Both the position numbers and the translations under genes were made by a program. A stretch of 64,000 bases of DNA from Chlorokybus atmophyticus (taxonomy: Eukaryota; Streptophyta; Chlorokybophyceae; Chlorokybales; Chlorokybaceae): the NCBI GenBank assembly GCA_009103225.1, contig RHPI01001116.1:295459-359458 (forward strand). Reading direction: 5' to 3'. The first letter of the stretch is position 1, and each line of letters begins with the position of its first letter. The notes under the pieces were generated by a model. It ran no database searches and had not been told where the DNA came from. It worked only from the letters and a program-made list of their open reading frames with translations. This document shows positions 38,832 to 50,327 of this stretch, in pieces.

Positions 38832-39249
38832 AAGCTTGCTTAAAGCGCAAGCTTGTCAACAAGTATTGCAGCAAACAATCATTATGCAACAAAAGCGGTT
38901 GGCATTGATATATGAGTGGTCATGTTAGCATTATAATTTGAGTTTTTATTTTGGTTTAACGGCACGTGAAGCTTTTATGCACTATTATGATAGTAGTCTA
39001 ATCGACCAACTTGGTCTGCTTGAAAAGCAAAGTAAGTTTAAAAGCTCGTGAAATGGGAACCTGTGTCGCATATCGTCGCAAAATGTTTCCCTTGCCGGCC
39101 GACTGGATATTGGCAACGGCCGTGCACCTGAGGATACTCATTTAGACTGTCGACCTTCAGTCTACCGGCGATCTCGATACAGGGACCTGAGCATAACGGC
39201 CGGCACCATTGGTTGGCGGCCATTTGCATGAAGGGACTGACCCTAATTA

Positions 39250-39430
39250 ATAGGTACCTGTCAGGTACTCAACAATTAAGCAAAGGATACTTGACCTAAC
39301 CAACAGGTAACTGACCGGTACCTATCAGTTGGGTACCGGCGATTGTACGCTAACTGAGCGAAATTGTCAGGTACCTTAAGGTACCTACCGTTAATGATAT
39401 GTACCTTTAATGGTACCTGCTGGTACCGCT
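39250..39430. repeat. Cluster of GGTACC/GGTACT words
   Basis: About ten GGTAC-containing words occur in 180 bp, including the palindrome GGTACCTTAAGGTACC at 39371-39386. It reads as a decayed tandem or inverted repeat, not a coding region. Confidence 0.6.
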
Positions 39431-39536
39431 CAGTCATGAATGGGTGTCACACGTGATTGTCATCATCAGCTGTGCAAGAATGCGTGACAAATAATAAAAA
39501 ATTAAAAATCAAATAAATTACAATGTAATATAATGA

Positions 39537-39632
39537 GCTACTACTACTACTGCTAGTACAACGAGACTACCACTACTGCTACCACTATCACTACTGCTAC
39601 TACTACTTTAGGTACTACTGCTATTACTACCC
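39537..39632. repeat. Degenerate (ACT)n repeat
   Basis: CTACTACTACTACTG-type triplets with interruptions. Confidence 0.85.
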
Positions 39633-39693
39633 TTGTACTGAGCTGCGGCTCCTGCACCGCCGCCGCCATTCTTTTGCCGCCGCCGCTGCCGCC

Positions 39694-39864
39694 GCCTGGC
39701 CTGGTCTAACCTAGCCTGGCCTGGCCTGGCCGCCCAAAGGCAAGGAGGGTGGTTAGATGGCATGCGGTGTTGCGCGTAGTACAACTTCAGACAGCAACCA
39801 AGCTCACCTACTGTTAGCCGTTGCCGCCGCCGCCGCCGCCGCCATCACCGCCGCCGCCGCCGCC
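39694..39864. repeat. CCTGG and GCC repeats ending at an N
   Basis: CCTGG pentamers (39694-39732) and a GCC run (39823-39864) end at an undetermined base at 39865. Confidence 0.85.
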
Positions 39865-39865
39865 N
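39865..39865. other. Undetermined base (N) at a repeat end
   Basis: Single N after the GCC run, the same situation as at 30424. Confidence 0.8.
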
Positions 39866-39963
39866 AGCCCAAGTTATTCAAACGTGTTGTCGCAACGGCA
39901 TTACCGTATTATTATAATGGTACGAAAGTACTATTGTCGCAATGGCACTATCGTACCATTGGT

Positions 39964-40008
39964 ATGGTACGAACAGTGCCATTGCAACAATGGCACTGTT
40001 CGTACCAT
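39964..40008. repeat. Perfect 21-bp hairpin, loop CAA
   Basis: ATGGTACGAACAGTGCCATT-type arm, inverted exactly after a short loop. A weaker hairpin with arms AATGGTACGA and TCGTACCATT lies just upstream (39917-39961). Confidence 0.9.
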
Positions 40009-40128
40009 TGACATAGTACGGCGGCTGCATTGTACCAGCGTCTCGACTGGCCGGCCAGTACCACCGTCCCGACTTGCCGACTTTTAGGGACCGGCGGTCA
40101 CTTGCTTATCATACTTGACACACAATAA

Positions 40129-40440
40129 GTAGGTCGCCACCGCGTTAAGTGCACGACCGGCGATCGGCCGTCACTTAATAAACGCGGTAAGGTCACCTGA
40201 TAGTGACTAACGGTGACTAGCTTGCCAAAGTAGGCAGGCCGTCGCGCATACTTTTCGACGGTCAGGGTTCGACCGGCGGTCGGCCGTCACTGTATGTGAC
40301 CAAAACGTGACTTATTTGCTAAACAGATAGGTCGCCATCGCGCAAATGGGACGACCGACAATCGGCCGTCACCTTAAAGTGCGATGTTGCCGTCACAGGC
40401 AGGCCGCCGTCGATTGTACTTATCGGTCGACCGCTTGCCG
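40129..40440. repeat. Degenerate GACCGGC-CGGCCGTCAC repeats
   Basis: Three copies of a word like CGACCGGCGGTCGGCCGTCA start near 40153, 40270 and 40352. Companion words AGGTCGCCACCGCG and AGGTCGCCATCGCG occur at 40131 and 40331. The core is itself nearly palindromic. Confidence 0.7.
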
Positions 40441-41484
40441 TCGCTATATGTTGCTTGGTAGATACGGCCGTCCTAAAAAGTCCCTTTATGGAACAATCCG
40501 TTACGTCAGGTAGGGTCAGGCAGGGTCAGGCAGTCGTCAGTCCCTCAGTCCCTTGTCAGTCACCGTGTAAAATTTGCGACGATCATGGTATTTGCACATG
40601 TAGTTGAACCATATATGCATGTAGTCTGTTGCTAAAACAATGGAAAGGCACATAAATGCGGGCAAAAGGCAGCCAGCGGGTAGGGCGAGGGCTAGCGGCA
40701 GGCGAAGTAAGAGCAGGCAGCGGGCAGGGCGATTACTATGTAAAATAAGAGCCTGCCCGAGGGCCGCTTGTGCGGCACAATGCAAATGGCAATAGCGCTA
40801 ACAATGTAAGATCCGAAACGGCATACAAGACACGCGTGGCTCGCATCCATCAACTGGCAAAGTCCTTACAGAGGCCTAACTCAAACCACTAGCAGTGCCA
40901 GTAACTTACGCACATGCGGCTGAGCCCGTGCATGAGTGGCGGTACAGGGCCGATGCTGTACCCTTTCTTCGCAGTAGATTGGTGCAGCTAGCTCTTGATG
41001 GCACATGTATGTAGATGCAAACGAGTTTACTTACACTTACAAATGCAGTGTTCAATTACTTATTGTGACTTATTTGCATTCAACATGCATGGCAATACAA
41101 AGAACATCAATATCACAAGCAGCGGCGGCGCCGCTTCCGGCTAGTTGTCGACGGTGGACAACGTGTAGGTCTATCATGCCGATCGTGTAATGTACTACAC
41201 TCAAGAACGTATACACGAGGGTGCACCGCTACAAGTGCATGGCGCGATGCCTATTAGCCAGAGTCTTGCACATTGGGACTGCATGCATGCACCAGACCAG
41301 ATTGGACATCGCGTCCCTGTTTAGGATAGGCTTAACATGATGATCGTCTTGCAAAATTGCTGAGATACTGTGCATGGTAAAAACTTACCAAGCGTGCTTA
41401 CAGCCTGAGTCACTTGCACACAAGCATTGGGATGTGCATCAAGCGACCAGACCATTCGTCCGGTTTGGGTTTAAGCGTGTAAAG

Positions 41485-41526
41485 TCTTCTTCTTCTTCTC
41501 TTCTTCTTCTTCTTCTTCTTCTTCTT
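41485..41526. repeat. (TTC)n microsatellite
   Basis: About 14 TTC units with one interruption. Confidence 0.95.
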
Positions 41527-42989
41527 AACTCTTGTGCAGATCGCTATAACTGGAGCTGACACAGTGGAATGCACAGCATAGTTGTGGCCCGAGGTTGCCC
41601 TCGCATAATTGATGGTATGCCTCAGGCATGGCTTCTTTGCGCCATATAACCCTGGCGTTTGGCCAGCAGCAGCCGATCTGTCATGCGCCCTACTTGTTCG
41701 TATACTGACCCTGGCATAGTCGGTGCCAAGATGAATGCAACACAAACGGGAGCTAGTTCAGAGTTTGAGGAAGAGGACCTGGTGTGTGAAGGAGGAACGG
41801 ATGTGCACTGGCAAGTCGTTGAGGTGAGTTGTGTAATTAATGTTAACACATGCCATTAGCAAAAAGCAACATAGTTATCAATAAGTGGGCACAACTTGCC
41901 ATGCTTGAACAATAGCTGTTGTGACTCATGCACCGCGGGTTGAACACTATAGTATGCCACTTATGTTTGGCAGTCATGGAGAGCAAAGGGATGGCTGGTT
42001 AGTGCACGCAGATAATCGATACGCTGCGCAAAGAGGTAATGCCATTAAGGCAACATGACATTGCATCCAACATTCAACCAGTGCAACTTGAGCGACTGCT
42101 CTAGCGTGTGCCAGCTGGCTTGTGTGCACGTTAATCAGCGGTTGCCAACTCGGAACTTCGGAACTTCGGAAGTTCGGAAGTGTGCACGCAATCTTGGGAC
42201 CACTTTATCGTTGATGATATAAGATGAATGCAGGTCGAGAACTTGACAAAAAGTAAGGGTCATTAAAAGACTCAGGCCGTAAACGCGAAAGTGCGCTCAT
42301 CCCGTGTAACGGAGGAGATGCGTTATGTGAGGAGTTGACCAGCCTGCCGCGTGTAACAAAAAACGATGTGACAAGGCTGGGTAAACAGGCGCGGCGTCTG
42401 TTACTTCTTGTAGCTAAAGCTGGGGCAGCAATGCGCCGGAGACAGGGATTAACCAAACCATCGGCCTCCAGGTGTGTTGGCGCACAACGCTAGCGCAAAT
42501 GTACATGGCTTGTACATATGCGTGCGTGCGTGCGTAGTAAATGCGGATTTGCCTTTAATACACTAGTACGTACACCGAATGATTGTACTGTGCAACACAT
42601 GACAATAACAAATCATAGTGCCAAGGTTGCGTGGGCAGTGAACTGCAACTTCCAGTTCACTACTCATGTGAATAAAATACAATAGCAGTCATGCTTAGTA
42701 TGTAGTACTTGTCCACTGGCGCTACTAGTTGCAATTAATGGTGCCACTATTAATAGTACTAGTGGCCTCGTATTCGATCTTTTCAGATGAAATTAGCATG
42801 ATTAACAGCAGTTGTTGCTGCACAGCAATTGACAACTGCAAGAAAGCACTTGCTTGCTGCATAAACCTAATTCAAGGCACCAGTTGATTGCTGCCATACT
42901 GCACTTGATGCTGCACGATAGGAATTGAGCATTGCAAGACACCGTGTGGTTGGTGGAGAGCAGCACTTCGTTGTTGCCAGACAGCACTT

Positions 42990-43046
42990 TGGGTTAGGGT
43001 TAGGGTTCGGTCGGGGGCCCCAACCCTAACCCTAAGCTAGGGTTAA
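42990..43046. repeat. Head-to-head telomere-type repeats
   Basis: TTGGGTTAGGGTTAGGGTT is followed by a G-rich then C-rich centre and CCAACCCTAACCCTAAG. G-rich repeats pointing into C-rich repeats is the arrangement left by an end-to-end telomere fusion; a chance hairpin is the alternative. A+T-rich DNA begins immediately to the right. Confidence 0.7.
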
Positions 43047-44233
43047 AATAGGGCACTCTAAAATTACGCACTGAATTTAATAAAACACGTATCCAACGTT
43101 AACTTGCAAAAACTCAAGTGAATCATCTTGATGTCGCTTAATAAAAGAATGGTGTGTAGGTTATATTATGATGTTGCGCGTTGTGTGCATTTTGTGTTGA
43201 TTGAGGTAAGATTGAGGTAGATGTTAATAATGATTGAGGTAAATGTTAACAACTTTTAGTCATTGAGCACGTGCAGGTGCAAATGACATAAAAAGACAAG
43301 GTAACAAGTTAATGTTTAAAAGAAGATTGTTAGCAGCAGCGAACCTTGTAATATAATATAATTGTTTGCATAAAAAGGATTGTGTTCTTGAAGCAAATGA
43401 TGTTGGTTGAATAATTACCTCACTAATAAAGATAACGACTACACATACATATGATGTTATGAACACCTTCAATTCTAAGATAACAACGTTTATCCCATTG
43501 AGTATGTTCTTGACTTAATTGATAGTTGTCATACTATCTTTTCATCATTAAGGAGTACACACACAAAGGAAAAATCAGCAATGCATTGAAGAGGAGTACA
43601 TTGACCTCACACCCTAATGCAATTAGTAGTAACAATAGTATGGTGTGCCAACATTGCACATGCACAAGCACTTGTACATATGTATGTTGGGTAACATCCT
43701 CAGACAAGTAGTTGAAATCTTGGTGCTGTCTGCCACCAACGAGGACTATACATACATGTACCACCATGAACACAAGGACTCATAGTTGAACTGAGAGACA
43801 ACAAAGCAACAACAAGTGAGAGTCTGCCATACATTTTATCTTGGCCAAGTGATATCAGTATAAATATTAAAGATCCATATAATATACACAATGAAGTCCT
43901 TGTATTAGGACATAACATTGCTTATAGATTCAATCTTTATTTTATTTATCTATTAATTGATCTCTACACTAACAGGAAGTCAACACATGTAGCAAAATGT
44001 AGACCTTGTGCAAGGATACTGTATTGTTCATTAACAGACCATCCATAGCGGTTATAAGAATAGACAAATTCCTCCCTTTATAAGAGTTTCAATTATCAAA
44101 TTTTAATTTGCCAATTTTACCGTTTTGCAGACGTTGTTCAAATCACCGGTGGTGTGCACAAAGTCCACACCGTGCAGAAGCGTCTTGTTGCCGTCTACCT
44201 ACATATCGGCTTGTTGTTTGCTTGCATTGCACG

Positions 44234-45373
44234 ATGGCGTCGTTGGGTGAAGAAGTCGATAGCGCTTTCCCTAACGTCGATGCAACAAGGGCGGCTATAC
44301 GAGTCTCTTCGGCGCAACCTCTCCATGCCGGTCCCGTTACGATGCAGACTGTGCCTTTACATATAGGTTTTTTATATATATCGTTGTTCACATGCCTTGT
44401 ATATGGCTTTGTGCACCTATGCACAACTTGAAAAGCATTTTAATCATGCATGTTTGCAGTGCTTTGGCTTAAAGTAGTTGTGTATGCCGTTCGAGCGAAG
44501 CATTGTTTGTGCATGGTGCACCTTAGCGTTTGGTCTTGTTGCGGCTGCCCAAGTCAGCCCAAGCTGCTGATGACATGCATTATTTATGCTTTTTTATTGA
44601 TCATTTCGTGCATGCATGCAGCGCATACATGCATCTCACTGTTTCTCTCAACGCCAACATGCATGCATGCTACGCTGTTGGTCTAATTAGCGATTTGTTA
44701 GACTTTATTTTGTGGATCCGCAACACCGGTTCGTTTTATGGAACCAATAAATGTGAACATCTACATTGTCATGCATGCATGCATGCAGAAGTTGCGTTGT
44801 TTTTACGTTCCGACTCATGGCAGCGCATGAAGCACATGCATGCATCTCAGATTAGTCATGGATCAGAAGACTGACACAATTCAGTTTTGAACATCATGTC
44901 ATTCTGATGAACACGGACTGCATACAAAGGTCTGCTTCTCTCGTGCAGCGCATTATTGTACATGGACCGTTCGAATGATAGCGGCTGAATGTTATCATCC
45001 CAAGCGCATGCATTCATGCACCCTTCATTTCAGCATACAAGATGTGGGCATTGGCAACGAGGTTTTTCTTACAGGCATACATCATATGCGACACATGCAA
45101 CATGGCCATGGCATCCATGTTTGTTTTCTCTACCATGTCGCCGTGTAGGTTGCCTCACTCCGTGGGTGTATCATTGAAGCGCATGCGTTGTCGGCATTGT
45201 GGCACATTGAGTGCAAGGCCGCATTGACCACACCCTCGAGCACCGACCACCACGCGAACTGTGGAGTGCTTGTGGTCAAGCTGCAGGCCGTTAAGTACGA
45301 TCACAATCATTGGGCGGAAGCCCTTCGTCTTAGCGTACCGTGCGTCTTTAAGGACTTGCCTACAAGTGCGTGA
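44234..45373 (+). mobile_element. Possible FAR1/MULE-type transposase remnant
   Basis: Two separated coding-like stretches. At 44234 a frame starts MASLGEEVDSAFPNVDATRA, like the F.sveeArAAi start of FAR1/MULE DNA-binding domains. At 45188-45373 a frame has WHIECKAALTT, then LVVKLQAVKYDHNHW, like the terminal HNH part of that zinc-binding domain. The order is right, but no transposase core, terminal repeats or splice links were found. Confidence 0.25.
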
Positions 45374-45983
45374 TTACAACATGTCTTACACGTCCTCCCA
45401 TGATGTAAGTGCTGCCTACATTTCTCAGCCGGTATGAGTGCTGTTTTTGCCAAAGTTGGTGCTATATGCTGCATCTTACTAGGCTAGTTGTACATAAAGT
45501 CGACGTGTGCGCTTGCCAATAGTTGATGACGTACAAGTGTTGTCTTGATCGCAGTGGGTGCTGCCCGATGATGTCTTCGTAATTTGTGGTGTCTACATGT
45601 GCTGTCGGCCTTCATGAGAGTGCTGTCGGCGGTTGCAATCGTGTACATCAAATGCAGGACATGCATGCGCATGCACAACGTGTAGTCCAGTCAGCACGCA
45701 GCAACACATGCAAGGTGTCGTACAAATGACATTTAGTTGACCACCGGGCTACTACTAGCATGCTAATCTACTGCCTTTACCCCGTTAGACATGCAGCAGT
45801 CAATATGCAGTTGGTAATCACCTACCCACATGGGCGTTGGTTAGTTGTTGGCGCTTTTGGTCACGCAGACAGCATGCAAATTGGCGACCAGTACTCCCCC
45901 TCCCTCTCTCCCTGGCTCCGCCGCCTTCCTTGCCCTCTGCAAGCGATGCAGCAGGGTTTGCTGGGTTGTGTCGTAGTTGCGTT

Positions 45984-46005
45984 GCACTGCCGACGTCAGC
46001 AGTGC
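45984..46005. repeat. 22-bp palindrome with ACGTCA core, one mismatch
   Basis: Same palindrome as at 63281-63302 except for one base. Pyrimidine-rich sequence (CTCCCCCTCCCTCTCTCCC) precedes both copies, so they probably belong to one repeat family. Confidence 0.75.
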
Positions 46006-46117
46006 CTGGTCCAGTGCCCCCTCCGCACAGGTTGTGCTGTGTTCGGTTTGGGTGGTGGGCTGGTTAGGTGCTGGTTGGGGTTGGGTGGTGTATAAGAGCC
46101 GTCCTACTCGAAGATGT

Positions 46118-46155
46118 CTGGTGACCTCTTTGCGCCATAGCAAAGAGGTCACCAG
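46118..46155. repeat. Perfect 15-bp hairpin
   Basis: CTGGTGACCTCTTTG and its exact inverse flank an 8-nt loop. The word GACCTCTTTG recurs at 46182 and 46199. Confidence 0.9.
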
Positions 46156-46850
46156 GTTACCATGTCTTTGCAACAGCGCTGGACCTCTTTGTGTCTAGTG
46201 ACCTCTTTGCACTATCGTGTCACTGTATGATGTGTGCATTGTGAACTACCCTTCCATTTTCAACAAAAGTGCATACAAAGGGTATGCGTAGTTGAACTTT
46301 AGCTATACCATTAGAGCCCGCTAGGTGCAATATGAGTGGAGGTGTTGGGCAAAGGGTAGAGGGTGCTCGACTGTGGAAGTAGGAGTGGTTAGGGGTGAAG
46401 CACCATTGCAATGGATGCGGGCATGTCTAGAAGAGATGGTAAGCTAGAGTGCAGCCATGTGGGTGTGCTAGGACAACTGTATCACAAGTGGGCAACTACA
46501 TGGGCATATCCGGACTAGTGGATGTATTATTTCACCGCAAGCTATTCTACACAAAAGCATAGACAATTGCCTGTTCAACACATGTGCATGTGCATGTGCA
46601 CTACTCCGCTCGCATCTCATGTACACCCCAAATTGTATTCTGTGTACACTCATCGCATAGCGTGCAAACTGTACTGCATCACAACCACTGGCTTACGCGC
46701 AAGAGTGGATGCAATTGCTGATGTCATATAGTAAACATACACCAGGCCAAAACAGGGCAGTTCTAGGCTAACGGGGGTTGATTGCCCTCAGGCTCCTGCG
46801 TAAACGTGAACAATCTGCACACAAGCAGGGCTGGATGCTACTTGCAGCAC

Positions 46851-48896
46851 CTAAAAACCCATCTGCGACTGCTGGTTTGCTGTGTAACCCCTGCCCATTG
46901 GCGCATTAACATAGGCTTTGCCGGCGACCTGCCAGATGCATAAACGTTACTCAGGTGGCCATACCGCAAAAGACACCGCAGTTCAATAGATATCACAATG
47001 AACTACTGCTACAGAGGACCACTGTATGTTGAGGACACGCAAACACAAATCAGAACCACTATGTCATCCGACCATAACAAGTCATAACAGCACATACCGG
47101 TGCAAGGGTCTTTACATCAACAGCGCCCTTGCGCACTGGAGTATAATTGGAGAGTGAAAGATCGACTAGATTCTTGCCCTTGCCCAAGAAATCTGCATGG
47201 CACAGATTGCATCAGAACACTGCACACCACGACCATGCACTCGTTTGTCAATGACATGAAATGCTTCATACCGTTTGGCGAGTCATCCAAGCGTGGGACA
47301 TGTCCATTTGGTCCCAGGCCTGGAATACCAAGTGAGGAAGCGGGAGCAGGCCGTGAGGGCTGGCCGAAGCCGGGCTGCTGTGCCTGGGATGGCGCAGAGA
47401 AGAAGTTTTGAGTGCCAGATGAGGCTGGCGCTGCTGCTGGGAAGAACACGCCTGTTTGCTGCGGGCGATAGAAGGTGGGAGCAGGAGCATACACTTGAGA
47501 ACTGCCAGAGTCTGCATGCCAGCCAATCGCCAGAGGTGCTCCGGCATTGGCAGAACCCCCACCCAGGATGTTTACAACAAATGGATTTGTTGGGGCGTAG
47601 TGGCCAAGCTGAGCGGGAGCGGACATAAGGTCCACCTGCTGTGGTCTTTGGCCGCCAGATACATCCATGAAATCACCTGGGGCTGGCAGTGCAAGGAACT
47701 GTTGCTGTTGTTGTTGCTGATGGCCGAAGGCTTGGGCAAAGATTGCATCAGAAGCAGATGTGCGGTTCTGAGGGACAGGGTTAGCCGGTTCGCTGTCACC
47801 AAACAGCAACTGTGAAAGTGTGTCTGGAGGCAACATGGTAGGCGGCTTCATCTGCAACACAAAGACAGTTGTCACCGGCCAGATACCAATACAACAGACA
47901 ATCAGGCTTACTATCGGTCTTGCTCTTTGCAACCATACCTCTTGAGCAGGCTCATCAATGACGACCAATGCCATTGACTCTTCAACTGGGGCTGGTGCAG
48001 GTGCTGCTGTTCCATTGGCTGCGGGAGGATGTACGTCGTCTTCTTTGATTGCCTGTCGTATTTGCTCTGTCTCCTTATAAGTCTTCATGGACTCAGCCAA
48101 AGCGCGCGCGATCTGCCGCTGCTCTTCATCCTCATTGGCAGGCACCCCAGGGCGCGAGGAGGCCGATGAGCGTGCATCTCCATACGGGTTGTTGTAAGTG
48201 TACGTATCGGATGTGCGTCGATTGCTGTAGCCTCCAGAGAAGCTTGCTGACCTGCCACCACCCACACCACTGCCGAAACCCTCTATGCGTCCAGCGACTT
48301 CAGCATTGCCCAAGCCTGCAGCCTCAGGACCAAGCATCTGCGAAACAGCTTGCCAGTGAGCACACTCTTGCAGCGCGAAGCTGTGCGTAACTATGCACAT
48401 AACTACATAACTATGCACATAACTATGCTATAAGATCTGATCAAGGGCATTGCAGTGTGGACAAACCACTGCAGTAACATAGCAGTTGTTGGCCCTGTCA
48501 TGGCCAAGGAGACACTGAGGCTGACGAGGCACATAGTGCACAACCAATACTCAGAAAAATGGCTAACTCGCTCACCGATCTTCGTCGCTCGTACTCCTCT
48601 ACGTCCAAACGCACTGGTCCACGACCATCACTTGAGGCCTCGGCTGCCTCAATGATAGCCAACAAAGCCTCTGCCTGCAGCAAACAAAGAACACGCAAGT
48701 TTTACGCATAGCACGTGACACGGGCCACGTGACAAGCAGTGGTTACAACACTGCCTTGCCTTTCTGCGCACGCTTATGCCCTTATCTTTGCTGTCCTCAG
48801 GGTCAACGAAGTGAAAGTTCTTGGCCAAAAAGCGCACCTGCATGGATTGCTGATAAGTACTCAAAACAACACCAGGGTGGACAAATACAGCAACTG

Positions 48897-48951
<55 letters not shown>

Positions 48952-50327
48952 CACCTGCAAGTAAGCATACCACCTTCCGTGCACTGCTAGCTGTGGTTGC
49001 TGCTGAGGACCTTAAGCTGCATCACCTGGATGTGAAGACTGCCTTCCTCTACGGAGAGCTGGAGGAGGACATCTTCATCGAGCAACCACCTGGATATGAA
49101 GAAGGGGAGAGAGGCACAGCGTGCAAGCTGATCAAGGCACTGTACGGGCTGCGACNGCGCCCCCCTTTCCCCTCTTTGCATGCACTTGCACACGGCGCAC
49201 ACCCATAGCCATATACCAAAAAAGCAAGCAAATGCGTTCATGAGTGCTTGCCTTGTGTGCATGGTAATTGCACAGATCTTCAAGCACACGAGGACTGCCC
49301 CGTGTGCTACAGAACTCCAAAATGGTCAGCGCCTTGTGCACCTTTCTCCTGCAAAGTGGAGACCCTTTCACTGCCAAACATGTCAGACACACAGACAAAA
49401 GCAGCATCCAGTATTGCTATGCTCAGCATTTGACCAGTGTGGAAATGACAGATGATGAATGCTCAACTGAGTGCAACGCCACTCATGAACTGCAAAGTGC
49501 TCGCCAAGCAGCACTGCATACACATACCAATTATGTGGTTTCTCATCAAGGCGACTCAACAACGTGTTCATGATGAGAGAGTAATCAAATGGATCTCGAG
49601 AGGCATTGGCGATGAAGTTCATGTCAGAGCCATGCGGGCCCCAAGCTTCGTTGCTGGTGGCATTCTTGACCTGCACAAGGACAGGAACACAACCTTATGC
49701 ATTTGCAATGATGCATATTCACTAGCTGCGGCAACTGTGCATGACGGGCATGCGCGCAAGGTAAGGTAGGCAGGTTGCCTACACCTGCTTACCATGGTCA
49801 CTATTGTTGGCTCCTTGTTCCATTTGCTCTTGGCCGACTTATACAAGGACTTCATCTTGCGCATGGCTGCAGAGCGAACGGCTTAGTATGTACCCTACTC
49901 GGCAAGCATGCGATCCCACAACACTAACACTGTGCGCCCAGGCAAGAAATGACGACACCCCATCGCAACAGCCGTTCAGCGAGTCGCTTGCAGCGGCTGC
50001 ACTGGGACAGTTATACTTTTCAAATGCAATGCTCACATGCCAACGTGCGAACATAGCAAGTTCCGAAGCAAGCTCACACTGGATGCCTTGACACTGCAGA
50101 AGTATGCGACCAGTATGTAAAGCTCCATGCCGTTCAAACAGCGTGCAGGTATATAGTATATATAACTTATATGCGCACGGGCTGCAGCCGTGCATGCGTG
50201 TGTAAACATGCTAGCTGTTAGCGGCCATGGTGTACCGAGGCATCCGCAGCACTTCAATGACAAGTAACGGCAACATGCCATGCTCACCCAAGACATCGGC
50301 ACGCAGGTTGCTCGCGGTCCCCGGCAT
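46851..50327 (-). CDS. ENTH-domain clathrin adaptor (epsin-like)
   Basis: Ten exons: 50327-50288, 49866-49793, 49670-49528, 49348-49252, 48837-48760, 48674-48576, 48337-47939, 47851-47272, 47192-47098, 46928-46851; 560 residues, all phases closing. The ENTH domain (about 14-160) shows [73 protein letters not shown]. It should bind phosphoinositides. A UIM-like helix [15 protein letters not shown] lies at 247-261, a 7-Gln run at 355-361 and an EH-binding NPF at 399-401. The C-terminus is a short conserved-looking [16 protein letters not shown] plus [15 protein letters not shown]. Introns 4 and 5 begin GC (AAG|GCAAGC at 49251, AAG|GCAAGG at 48759). Intron 4 contains a Copia fragment, a C homopolymer and an N. 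Confidence 0.92.
48900..48950. repeat. Poly-C run of about 51 bases
   Basis: Uninterrupted C homopolymer in intron 4 of the ENTH gene, directly joined to a Copia fragment. A run this long is suspicious as an assembly or sequencing product. Confidence 0.9.
48951..49155 (+). mobile_element. Copia-type reverse transcriptase fragment
   Basis: An open frame of 68 codons contains [20 protein letters not shown], then PGYEEGERG and LIKALYGLR, the diagnostic start of the Ty1/Copia RT domain. It is antisense to the ENTH gene and lies wholly inside its intron 4. The left edge is a C homopolymer and the right edge an N, after which the frame is unrelated. The catalytic YVDD box, integrase and LTRs are absent, so this is a fragment, or a misjoined piece of another locus. 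Confidence 0.85.
49156..49156. other. Undetermined base (N) at an abrupt junction
   Basis: Breaks the Copia RT reading exactly after ALYGLR. To its right is ordinary intron sequence of the ENTH gene. Confidence 0.8.

Larger units (their letters stand above)
37437..46850. other. 9.4-kb gene desert rich in repeats and hairpins
   Basis: Between the Ser-rich gene and the ENTH gene I can place no gene with splice-consistent exons. Composition shifts several times: A+T-rich with palindromes (38.3-39.6 kb), GCC/CCTGG repeats, GACCGGC-type repeats (40.0-40.5 kb), strongly A+T-rich (43.0-44.1 kb). Weak open stretches at 41659-41823 and 42247-42490 have codon-like character but no family match and could be remnants. 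Confidence 0.6.

Noticed and set aside
47117-48418. Single 433-codon minus-strand gene
   Set aside because: It reads through introns of the ENTH gene; exons 7-9 with splicing give the family-consistent protein.
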